Position numbers and translations under genes: made by a program. From Stieleria neptunia (GTDB lineage Bacteria > Planctomycetota > Planctomycetia > Pirellulales > Pirellulaceae): a stretch of 64,000 nucleotides of DNA. The notes beneath the pieces are model-generated. The model did no database searches, was not told the origin of the DNA, and saw only the letters and a list, made by a program, of their open reading frames with translations. Location of the stretch: positions 7,994,938 to 8,058,937 of the forward strand of contig NZ_CP037423.1 in assembly GCF_007754155.1 (NCBI RefSeq). Direction: 5' to 3'. This document shows positions 45,983 through 54,294 of the stretch, piece by piece (position 1 is the first letter of the stretch; each line of letters begins with the position of its first letter).

Positions 45983-46546
45983 GGAGTGTGGTGGTCTCGC
46001 CGTCGAAATTTTCCTGCCCGTCCGTTGCCGTTGTGTTTGCCCGCCGCGCCCCAATGGATCTCCAGCGGCAACGACCTGTCCAGTGGTGTGTCTTTCGACG
46101 GCCCGGACACTTTATCAGATCGCGGCCATCAAGACACACGTGTCGTGCGGGGAAGCCATGGATCCCCGGCTGCTTTTCATCCGTGGGTACGCTCTGCCAT
46201 CGGTGGGTTCATTCGAATCGGGCACCGGGCGCTGTCCTCAGCCTGGCGTTTCCAGCGTCGCGCTGCCCCCGCTTCGCCGAGCCCCATCGAGTCGCTGGGA
46301 ATCTGGGGAGGGATGGCAGAATGATTCAAGGCAGAATGATGGACCGGTAGACTGTTGCCCGATGCGGATAGGAATGAACCGATTTATCGCCGCCCCCAGG
46401 CGGAGCCTCTGGGGCATTGCGTTGCAAGGCGGAGCCCGGCAACGAGGGGAGAAATCAAGCCTACGGCGCTCGACATCGGTTATCCTGGTTAGCCCTTACC
46501 TGCCTTTCCTCTCCCTGCCACGATTCAGCCCTCGCCCGATCTGCCG
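45983..46546. other. Divergent intergenic region with palindromic repeats
   Basis: This 564-base gap lies between divergent genes. Bases 46393-46445 hold two adjoining palindromes, CCCCAGGCGGAGCCTCTGGGG and GTTGCAAGGCGGAGCCCGGCAAC. They share the GGCGGAGCC-type loop with the tandem array at 29768-30290 and look related to it. The rest has no real coding frame. Promoters for both flanking genes are expected but not defined. Confidence 0.55.
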
Positions 46547-49500
46547 ATGAAACCTTCTTGCGATTTGTTCTCGTTCACGATACGGGTCGTGCTCGTCGTG
46601 GCCATGTTGTCGTCCTCGATTGCCGCCGAGACGCCTTCGTCGCGGTTCCAAAAAATCGTCCTCAGCGAATCCTTTCACAGCGAGGGGGCCGACGCCGCAG
46701 ATCTCAACGGTGACGGGCACCATGACATCGTTTCGGGCCCCTACTGGTACGAAGGCCCCGAATTCCGCACGCGGCATGCTTACGCAGCGGTCAAGGATTA
46801 CTCGATCAAAGGCTACTCCGATCACTTCTTTTCCTTCGCACGCGATTTCAACGGCGACGGACACGTCGACATCTTCTCGATCCCGATGCCTGGCACGGCC
46901 GGTGTGTGGTACGAAAACCCCGGCGGCGAGGACCGATCGAAGGCTTGGAAGAGCCATCACGCCTTGCCGAGCGTGGACAACGAATCACCGACGTTTGCGG
47001 ACATCGACAGCGACGGAATCGACGAACTGGTTTGCATTCACCAGGGACGCTATGGCTATGCCAAGCCCGACGAATCCGACCCGACGGCGGCATGGCAATT
47101 CACCGCTGTAAGCGACAATCGGGGCTACGGGCGATTCACGCACGGCCTGGGGGTCGGAGATGTGGACGGCGATGGAAAACCGGACCTGTTGGAAAAAGAC
47201 GGCTGGTGGCAACAAACCGAAACGGCAGGCGGATTGTTCAAGTTTCACCCGGTAAAGTTTGCCGCATCGGGCGGTTCGCAAATGTTCGCCTATGACTTTG
47301 ACGGCGACGGTGACAACGACGTCCTCTCCGTCCAAAACGCACACGGCTATGGATTGAGTTGGTTCGAGCGACGTGGCACCGGCGACGAGTTTCTGTTTGT
47401 CGAACACCCAATCCTGGGACGCCAACCGGCCGACAATCCGTACGGTCTGGCGATATCGCAAATGCACGCGGTTGCCTTGACGGACATCGACGGCGACGGC
47501 GTCATGGACATCGTGACGGGCAAACGGTTCTGGGCGCACGGCGGCAACGACCCGGGCGCCAGCGAATTGCCGGTGCTGTATTGGCTGCGTACCGTGCGAT
47601 CCGATTACGGCGTCGACTTTCAGCCCCATTTGATCGACGTTCGCGTCGGCGTTGGGACTCAATTGACAACCGCGGACATTGATCGCAACGGTCACGTCGA
47701 TGTCCTGGTCGGCAACAAACTGGGCACCTACGTGCTGCTCAATCGCGGCACGGCCGAAACGCCACCGACGCCGTCGACCGCCGCACCGCATCGGGTGGGC
47801 AGTGACGAGTTTAAGAACGCGGTCAGGACGACGGAGCCGCTGACGCCTGAAGAAGAACAACAGACCTTCGTCCTGCCGGCGGGGTTCAAAGCCCAACTCG
47901 TCGCGGCCGAACCCGAGATCGCCAAACCGATGAACATGGCGTTTGACGCCAAGGGACGGCTGTGGGTCAGCAGCAGTGTCGAATACCCGTTTCCCGCCGC
48001 CGAAGGAAAGGGGCGTGACACGATCAAAATTCTGGACGACACCGACGGTGATGGTCGCGCCGACAAAATCACCACCTTCGCCGACGGACTGAATATCCCG
48101 ATCGGATTGTATCCTTATCGTGACGGCGTGATTTGCTACAGCATCCCCAATATCTGGTTGTTGCGTGACACCGATGGCGATGACCGATGCGACACGCGCG
48201 AAGTCCTTTACGGCCCGTTCGACTACTCGCGTGACACGCACGGCATGTGCAACGGATTCACCCGCGGATTCGACGGCTGGCTGTATGCCTGTCACGGGTT
48301 CAACAACCAGTCCTCGGTGGCCGGCAAAGATGGCAACCACGTCACGATGCATTCGGGCAACACGTTTCGCATTCGCACCGATGGCTCGCGGATCGAACAT
48401 TTCACCGACGGCCAGGTCAATCCGTTCGGGATGGCGATCGATCCGAACGGCGATTTATTCACCGCCGATTGCCACACCAAACCGATCACGTTGCTGATGC
48501 CCGGCGGCGTTTACGAGGGTTTCGGCAAGCCCCACGACGGACTCGGTTTCGTCCCCAACGTGATGGATCATTTGCACGGCAGCACGGCGATCGGCGGGAT
48601 TGCGTTGTATCACGACGATGCGTTTCCGCCGGTCTTTCACGGCAACGCCTTTGGCGGCAACGTGATGACCAGCCGGGTCAATCGCAACTCGATTCATCAC
48701 AGCGGATCAACCGTTTCGGCGCGAGAAGAATCCGATTTCCTGATCTCCGGCGACCCATGGTTTCGTCCGGTTGATCTGCAGGTCGGTCCGGATGGAGCCC
48801 TGTACGTTGCCGATTTTTACAACCGCATCATCGGCCACTACGAAGTCGGACTCGATCACCCCGGCCGCGATCGCCATCGCGGCCGCATCTGGCGGATCGT
48901 GTATGACGACGATGACCGAACGCGTCGCGACGTGCCAGCGGTCACATCGATGCATCAAAAGATGCGCGATGGTGGTTCCCCGATCACGCACGCGATCGAT
49001 CAATTGGATTCGGTGAATTTGACTCGGCGCTCGATCGCATCGGATCAACTGGTCGATCAATTCGGTGCGGAGGCGATCGAACCCGTTCGTCAAACGCTCG
49101 CGCGTTGCAAGCACCCCGACACCAAAATTCACTTGTTGTGGGTGTTGCACCGTTTGGCCGCGATCACCGACGGCGATCTGCAAACCGCTGCGCAGGATGC
49201 AAGCGCCCGAGTGCGGGCTCACGTGATGCAGATCATCGGTGCCGGCGGCGACGCAGACGGGTCGTTGCAGGAATTGCTGGCCGTCGGACTGCACGATTCC
49301 GATGCCATGGTGCGCCGTCGTGCCGCGCTGGCCACGGCGGTGTTTCCCTCGTTGCCGTTGACAACGGAGCTGATGAAAACGCTGCACGCGGCGCCGGCGT
49401 CGGATCCACACTTGAGGCATGCGATTCGCATGACGCTGCGTGATCACCTGAGCGATGCCGAACGATTTCGTGTCTTCACCGCGTCGCGATCGCCTCGCGA

Positions 49501-51256
49501 CATAACGGCGGTCATCGATCTGTGCCTGGGCATCAAAACCGACTTTGCCGGCGAGTTTCTGGCGGCACACGTGACCGAACTGCAAGGCTTGGCGCCCGAT
49601 CAACTTTCCACCTACCTGTCCTTCGCGGCGCGTTACGCGTCGCCGGAACACCTGGGCACGATCGCACAGATGGCGCAAACGCGGTTCGCTGAAAACGCTG
49701 ACTTCCAGGAGGAACTGCTGCGTTCGATCCAAACGGGACTTCGCCAGCGCGGCATCGCATCTCCGCCGGTCGTGGTCGCTTGGGCAACCCGATTGGCTCG
49801 GTCGTACCTGGGCATTCCTGGCGAAGGCGATACCCTGCCCGAAAGACCCCGGCAAATCGGTTGGACCTTTTTCCCCTACCCCGGAACACCCGACCATGGC
49901 AATCCGTGGGTGCTGTCGACGAAACGCAATGCTGCTGACGGTGAGCAAGCGTCGAAGCTACACAGCAGCTTTCCAAGCGGGGAATCAAAAACGGGGATCT
50001 ATCGCAGTGACTCGTTTCGTCTGCCAGCGGAATTCTCGTTCTACTTGGCCGGCCACGACGGGTACCCCGACAAACCGATTCAGCGTTTGAACCTGGTGCG
50101 GGTGCGGGACGCCGCGACTCAAGCGGTCCTGCAAACCTGGAGTCCCCCGCGGAACGACACCGCGCAAAAGGTGACTTGGAACTCCGGCGAAGCGGCCGGT
50201 CGCGAGGTGTTCGTCGAACTGGTTGATGGTGATACGGCAGGGGCTTACGCATGGATGGCCGTCGGACGTTTTTCGGTCGACGGATTGAACCCGAGCAACG
50301 AGGTCGTTCGGTTCAGCAAGGCGGCCCGGCTGATCGGTGAGTTTCGCATCGGCGCACTCGCCGGCGTGGCAAAGCAGATTCTTGCGGACCCGGATGCCAG
50401 CGCCGCGTTGGCGGCTGAATTTGCCGCCGCGTTGGTCGCCTTCGATCCCACGCCGCAACGTTCCGCGGTCGCCGAGTCGCTCTCGATCAACGGCGTTGAC
50501 CGCACCCTGCGTGGCGAATTGGCCAATGTTCTGTTGAGTCACAACGACGATGCGGTGGGCGAGACGCTTGGAAAAGTCACCAAGCTGGCGACCGCGGCGG
50601 AACAACTACGGATCGCCGGCAAGCTTTCCTCGGACCAAGCCGGCGTGGAAACACTCTTGATGCTGGTCGAAGCAGGCCAAGCGTCACCGCGTTTGCTGGT
50701 CGCTCCGGCGGTCCGCGGCAAATTGGAGAGTCTGGCGACGAAGGCACAATCGCAGCGGATCTCGGAGCTAACAAACAATTTGCCGAACGAAGATCAAACC
50801 TTGATCGCTGCGATGAACACTCGCAAAGCCGCATATCTGGTCGGCGGAGGTGACGCGATCGCCGGCAGCCAGTTGTTCGCCAAACAGTGCGCCGTGTGCC
50901 ATCAAGTCGCGGGAAAGGGAGTCGCGGTCGGGCCGAACCTGGACGGCATCGGCAACCGCGGCTTGGATCGGTTGATCGAAGACATCCTGACCCCCAACCG
51001 CAACATCGATGCCGCCTTCCGCGCCAGCGTGGTGTTGACCGAGGACGGGCAAGTTTACAGCGGGTTGATCAAGCGGACCGACGGAACACAGCTGGTGATC
51101 GTCGATCAGACAGGTAAAGAAATCAGTGTTCCGGTCGATGAGATCACAAGACAAAAAAACGTCGGCACCTCGCCCATGCCGGCCAATTTTCATGAAACGC
51201 TTGATGAGGGGCAAACCAAAGATTTGTTGGCGTACCTGCTTTCGCTGACGCATTAG
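46547..51256 (+). CDS. FG-GAP/propeller/HEAT/cytochrome c giant secreted protein
   Basis: The product has 1569 residues with a signal peptide (about 1-27). Seven calcium-binding FG-GAP/VCBS repeats follow (about 45-395), each with a D-x-D/N-x-DG-x-x-D loop (DLNGDGHHD, DVDGDGKPD, DFDGDGDND and others). A PVC-type dehydrogenase-like propeller covers about 430-800 (LPAGFKAQLVAAEPE, DDTDGDGRADK). HEAT repeats cover about 815-1060. A beta-sandwich (about 1090-1240) may bind carbohydrate. The C-terminal haem domain has CAVCH at 1448-1452 and GPNLDGIG. It is likely an exported oxidoreductase or scaffold for polymer breakdown. The end structure matches that of the sulfatase fusion at 30298-34869. Confidence 0.9.
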   Translation: MKPSCDLFSFTIRVVLVVAMLSSSIAAETPSSRFQKIVLSESFHSEGADAADLNGDGHHDIVSGPYWYEGPEFRTRHAYAAVKDYSIKGYSDHFFSFARDFNGDGHVDIFSIPMPGTAGVWYENPGGEDRSKAWKSHHALPSVDNESPTFADIDSDGIDELVCIHQGRYGYAKPDESDPTAAWQFTAVSDNRGYGRFTHGLGVGDVDGDGKPDLLEKDGWWQQTETAGGLFKFHPVKFAASGGSQMFAYDFDGDGDNDVLSVQNAHGYGLSWFERRGTGDEFLFVEHPILGRQPADNPYGLAISQMHAVALTDIDGDGVMDIVTGKRFWAHGGNDPGASELPVLYWLRTVRSDYGVDFQPHLIDVRVGVGTQLTTADIDRNGHVDVLVGNKLGTYVLLNRGTAETPPTPSTAAPHRVGSDEFKNAVRTTEPLTPEEEQQTFVLPAGFKAQLVAAEPEIAKPMNMAFDAKGRLWVSSSVEYPFPAAEGKGRDTIKILDDTDGDGRADKITTFADGLNIPIGLYPYRDGVICYSIPNIWLLRDTDGDDRCDTREVLYGPFDYSRDTHGMCNGFTRGFDGWLYACHGFNNQSSVAGKDGNHVTMHSGNTFRIRTDGSRIEHFTDGQVNPFGMAIDPNGDLFTADCHTKPITLLMPGGVYEGFGKPHDGLGFVPNVMDHLHGSTAIGGIALYHDDAFPPVFHGNAFGGNVMTSRVNRNSIHHSGSTVSAREESDFLISGDPWFRPVDLQVGPDGALYVADFYNRIIGHYEVGLDHPGRDRHRGRIWRIVYDDDDRTRRDVPAVTSMHQKMRDGGSPITHAIDQLDSVNLTRRSIASDQLVDQFGAEAIEPVRQTLARCKHPDTKIHLLWVLHRLAAITDGDLQTAAQDASARVRAHVMQIIGAGGDADGSLQELLAVGLHDSDAMVRRRAALATAVFPSLPLTTELMKTLHAAPASDPHLRHAIRMTLRDHLSDAERFRVFTASRSPRDITAVIDLCLGIKTDFAGEFLAAHVTELQGLAPDQLSTYLSFAARYASPEHLGTIAQMAQTRFAENADFQEELLRSIQTGLRQRGIASPPVVVAWATRLARSYLGIPGEGDTLPERPRQIGWTFFPYPGTPDHGNPWVLSTKRNAADGEQASKLHSSFPSGESKTGIYRSDSFRLPAEFSFYLAGHDGYPDKPIQRLNLVRVRDAATQAVLQTWSPPRNDTAQKVTWNSGEAAGREVFVELVDGDTAGAYAWMAVGRFSVDGLNPSNEVVRFSKAARLIGEFRIGALAGVAKQILADPDASAALAAEFAAALVAFDPTPQRSAVAESLSINGVDRTLRGELANVLLSHNDDAVGETLGKVTKLATAAEQLRIAGKLSSDQAGVETLLMLVEAGQASPRLLVAPAVRGKLESLATKAQSQRISELTNNLPNEDQTLIAAMNTRKAAYLVGGGDAIAGSQLFAKQCAVCHQVAGKGVAVGPNLDGIGNRGLDRLIEDILTPNRNIDAAFRASVVLTEDGQVYSGLIKRTDGTQLVIVDQTGKEISVPVDEITRQKNVGTSPMPANFHETLDEGQTKDLLAYLLSLTH

Positions 51257-51326
51257 ATCCCCGACTGATGTCTACACAAGTCGCAAGATCTGTAGACACC
51301 AATGTCTGACGCCTGAGGAAACGCTG

Positions 51327-51536
51327 TTGAATCATCCCACAAAACTCTTCGGTACGATCGGGCTGATCGCGGTCTACCTATCGGCTTCTTACTTCGTCGG
51401 TGAATTTGCGTACATTGCGGTCTTGGTCGTTCTGGTTGTCGCGTGGTTGTTCCGGATCACCTTTCCGCTGCTGTATCGGCTGGAACAGCAATTCAGCCGC
51501 AGGGAATCGCGTCAGGATATCGACCCGGACGAGTGA
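51327..51536 (+). CDS. Small two-helix membrane protein
   Basis: The product has 69 residues. Two adjacent hydrophobic stretches (about 8-22 and 27-48) are followed by a charged tail (RLEQQFSRRESRQDIDPDE). The start is a TTG at 51327 with GAGG eight bases upstream, the best ribosome site nearby; no ATG fits. It lies 70 bases after the giant cytochrome gene and 105 before the Tat-exported protein gene, all on one strand. I do not recognise the family. Confidence 0.55.
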   Translation: MNHPTKLFGTIGLIAVYLSASYFVGEFAYIAVLVVLVVAWLFRITFPLLYRLEQQFSRRESRQDIDPDE

Positions 51537-51641
51537 TTCGGTCACAACCGAGTCGACGGATTCGATACGTGATGTGCAATCGGTTACGATGGCGAGTTGG
51601 CGGACTCATTTTGAGGTTCTAGGCAATTGCGGAGCAAGACG

Positions 51642-53174
51642 ATGAATCGAACAGCAGGCACCCCGCGGCGAAGCTTCTTGGGCGTGTGTGGCGGTGCAAC
51701 GGCGGCATTGGCATTCAGTGAGCTTGACATCATCAACCATTTGCCGCGTGTGAGCGCGGCCGAAGCGGCACTTGACCAACAAGCAGTCCGTTTCAGCGAC
51801 GACATCGAACCGTTGGTGCGATTGCTCGAAGACACACCGCGCAACCGGGTCGTGGAAGTGTTTGCGGGCAAAGTCCGCGGCGGTACGTCGTATCGTGAAG
51901 TGTTGACGGCGTTGCTGTTGGCCGGCGTCCGCAACGTCGAACCGAGGCCGAGCGTGGGGTTCAAATTCCACGCGGTGCTGGTGGTCAACTCGGCGCACCT
52001 GGCCAGCTTGGCTTCGCCCGATCAAGACCGTTGGTTGCCGATCTTCTGGGCGCTCGATTACTTTAAATCATCCCAAGCCCGCGACGTCCGGGAAGGCAAT
52101 TGGACGATGTCCGCGGTGAACGAAGCGTCGGTTCCGGCGCCCCATTTGGCGCGACAAGCATTGATCGATGCGATGGACAACTGGGACGTCGATGCCGCCG
52201 ATGCCGCGGTCGCGGGATTGGCCCGGTCCGCCGGCGCGAACGAAGTGTTTGAATTGATGGCCCATTACGGATGCCGCGACTTTCGCAGCATCGGGCACAA
52301 AGCCATCTTCGTGGCCAACAGCTTTCGCACCTTGCAATGTATCGGCTGGCGATATGCCGAACCCGTCTTGCGTTCGCTGACCTACGCGCTGTTGAACCAT
52401 CATGGGGAACCCAATCCGGCGACCAGCGATTTGGCGCCTGACGCGGCATGGCGGGTGACGGATGCGTTGGTCGACGGTTTCGATGATCGCTGGAACAGCG
52501 GCAAACTGGATTCGTCGGCCTCGCTGGCCCATTTGCAAACCTTGCGTGATGCCACGCCCGAACAGGCGGTGCGTGAGACGGCCAAACTGATTCAATCCGG
52601 CATCCATCCCCAATCGATCGCCGACGCGTTGTTCTTGTCGGCCGGTGAAATGCTGATGCAGCAACCGGGCATCATCTCGCTGCATTCGTCCACGACCACC
52701 AACGCGATGCAGTACTCCTATCGGACGGCCCGCGATCCAAAGACTCGGATTCGGCTGCTGTTGCAGAACGCCGCGTTCATTCCCCATTTCCGATCGTCGA
52801 TGCAGTCGCGCGGCAAGGTGGCGACCCGCAGCATCGACCAGTTGCAACAGATGGATGCCCCCGAGCAGGCGACGTCGGTGGCTAAGATTTTTGAACTGAT
52901 CAACGACGATCGTGAAGAAGCATCACGCGGCGCGATGGAGTTTCTGGCCGCCGGCGGTCAGGCCGACCAGATGATTCACACCGCCCGCCAATTGGTGTTC
53001 CTGAAAGGCAATGATTCCCACGACTACAAATTCAGTTCGGCGGTGCTGGAAGATTTTTATGCGGTCTCGCCGAATTTCCGCAACAGCTATCTGGCCGCGT
53101 CGACGTACCTGTTGCCCGGAAGTCGTGACCGCGACAACGGATTGGTCGATCGCATCCGCTCCGCGATCGGGTAA
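51642..53174 (+). CDS. Tat-exported helical protein, unknown function
   Basis: The product has 510 residues. The N-terminus PRRSFLGVCGGATAALAFS has the twin-arginine motif. The mature part is almost entirely helical, with notable conserved-looking segments GFKFHAVLVVNSAHLASLASP, WLPIFWALDYFKSSQ, IGHKAIFVANSFRTL and LHSSTTTNAMQY. Histidines in FKFHAV, NSAHLA, GHKA and SLHSS could bind metal or haem. I have a memory of similar proteins in planctomycetes and acidobacteria without an assigned role. The ATG at 51642 is preceded by GGAG at 7 bases. It follows the small membrane protein gene. Confidence 0.75.
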   Translation: MNRTAGTPRRSFLGVCGGATAALAFSELDIINHLPRVSAAEAALDQQAVRFSDDIEPLVRLLEDTPRNRVVEVFAGKVRGGTSYREVLTALLLAGVRNVEPRPSVGFKFHAVLVVNSAHLASLASPDQDRWLPIFWALDYFKSSQARDVREGNWTMSAVNEASVPAPHLARQALIDAMDNWDVDAADAAVAGLARSAGANEVFELMAHYGCRDFRSIGHKAIFVANSFRTLQCIGWRYAEPVLRSLTYALLNHHGEPNPATSDLAPDAAWRVTDALVDGFDDRWNSGKLDSSASLAHLQTLRDATPEQAVRETAKLIQSGIHPQSIADALFLSAGEMLMQQPGIISLHSSTTTNAMQYSYRTARDPKTRIRLLLQNAAFIPHFRSSMQSRGKVATRSIDQLQQMDAPEQATSVAKIFELINDDREEASRGAMEFLAAGGQADQMIHTARQLVFLKGNDSHDYKFSSAVLEDFYAVSPNFRNSYLAASTYLLPGSRDRDNGLVDRIRSAIG

Positions 53175-53190
53175 CGGAGATCGTGCAAGA

Positions 53191-53238
53191 GCGGTAGGGC
53201 GCGAGCCCTCCGGTCTTTCACGATGCAACCGGACGGCT
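53191..53238. repeat. Dispersed repeat family B, adjoining family C
   Basis: GCGGTAGGGCGCGAGCCCTC, then CGGTCTTTCA, then an ACCGGACGGCTC closing arm form an imperfect palindrome. Its right end runs directly into the family C element that begins at 53240. Nothing else is found in the 307-base gap 53175-53481. Confidence 0.75.
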
Positions 53239-53239
53239 C

Positions 53240-53361
53240 GCGGGCTGTCGATTGAGTCGGGATCTGCTGAGTCAATGGTGAGCCGCTGGCCGTCAGGCCT
53301 CGGGCGGGCGCCAGAATGCCCGGCCGCTTACGCGTCGCGGCTCACTAAGACGACAGCCCGC
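53240..53361. repeat. MITE-like element, family C, with terminal inverted repeats
   Basis: The 122-base element has perfect 11-base terminal inverted repeats: GCGGGCTGTCG at 53240-53250 and CGACAGCCCGC at 53351-53361. Internally GGTGAGCCGC pairs with GCGGCTCAC, giving a nested stem. A second copy lies at 59925-60063. It has no coding capacity. Confidence 0.8.
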
Positions 53362-53481
53362 TTGCGCCGTTCCGCTAACGGCTCCAAGGCCAAATGAGAT
53401 GGTATTGGCCGTAACGCCACCGGCAAGCATGGTGCCGGCATCCCCGGGCCCGGAGCGCAGGCATGACGTAGGCTGAACCGT

Positions 53482-53898
53482 TCAGTCCCTCTCGGGCAAC
53501 GCTTCACGATGCAACAAGCGATTCAATTGCTCGGAGAATTCGTGCAGATCGAGCGGCTTGACGAGCACGCAATCGGGGTGGCCGGCAGACGACAGATCAC
53601 GATCCCCCATGTCGATGCTACCGGTGATCACGATCACGGGCGTTTCGGGTACGATCTTTTTGATCTCTTGAGTCAGCAGCAGACCATTCATCCCGGGCAT
53701 ATTCATGTCGGTCATGACCAGGTCATAGTCTCCCGCGCGGATCATTTCCAATCCGGTGACCGCGTTTTCGGCGCAATCAATTTGATAGCCCAAGGTTTGC
53801 ATGAGCACCGTCAACGATTTGAGCCCTAGGACATCATCGTCGATGCAGAGCAACTTGATACCGCCGTGTCGATTCATCAAGTCAGCCGAATTTACCAC
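53482..53898 (-). CDS. Single-domain response regulator
   Basis: The product has 138 residues: one receiver domain and nothing else. The acidic pocket is D20-D22 (LLCIDDD), the phosphoacceptor is D64 in YDLVMTDMNMPGMNG, the switch residue is in VIVITGS, and the lysine is K114 in VLVKPLD. Such CheY-type proteins work by protein contact or as phosphorelay members. The GTG at 53898 has GGAG six bases upstream, better than the ATG at 53877. A longer frame to 54009 lacks support. The nearest histidine kinase gene is 5 kb away on the other strand, so pairing is unproven. Confidence 0.88.
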   Translation of the reverse strand: MVNSADLMNRHGGIKLLCIDDDVLGLKSLTVLMQTLGYQIDCAENAVTGLEMIRAGDYDLVMTDMNMPGMNGLLLTQEIKKIVPETPVIVITGSIDMGDRDLSSAGHPDCVLVKPLDLHEFSEQLNRLLHREALPERD

Positions 53899-54294
53899 CC
53901 CGAACTCCTGTCTCGGATCGCGTCGTTCCGAATGAATTGGACCGCGTTTGGGCGGCCGCGGGTAAGCAACCCCGTCATCGAAAAACAGTTCTCTCGAAGC
54001 TGTGATCATACCGTGTTTGTCGCGCGACTGTGACAGGTTTTTTATAATTCACCAGCGTCAATTGGTAATCACATTCTGTTGACTTCAGGCTCGACGACAA
54101 GCGGGCGAGCATCGTCGCAACTTATCTTACTCATTCCGGGGGGAAGTCGCCGAAAGAGCATGGCGAAGATTACGATCGGCATGGCCGCGGTTGTTGGACC
54201 GCGGGAGGGAAGCTCGTTGGCAGGTCAACTTTGTTATAGTGCAGTGGAAGTGAATACACCGCCGTCATCTCTTCGACACCTCATCAGTGCCATC
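53899..54294. other. Divergent intergenic region, 396 bases
   Basis: It lies between the response regulator and the sulfatase-PhoD gene and should carry both promoters. An AT-rich patch (GGTTTTTTATAATTCACC, 54036-54053) is the only strong compositional signal. TATAAT within it could be a -10 element for the plus strand, with TGTGACAG about 10 bases upstream, which is not a canonical spacing. No RNA gene is seen. Confidence 0.35.

Noticed and set aside
46985..49948. Two long minus-strand frames (471 and 413 codons)
   Set aside because: Both lie antisense to the FG-GAP/propeller/HEAT gene and reflect its repeated Asp/Gly codons.
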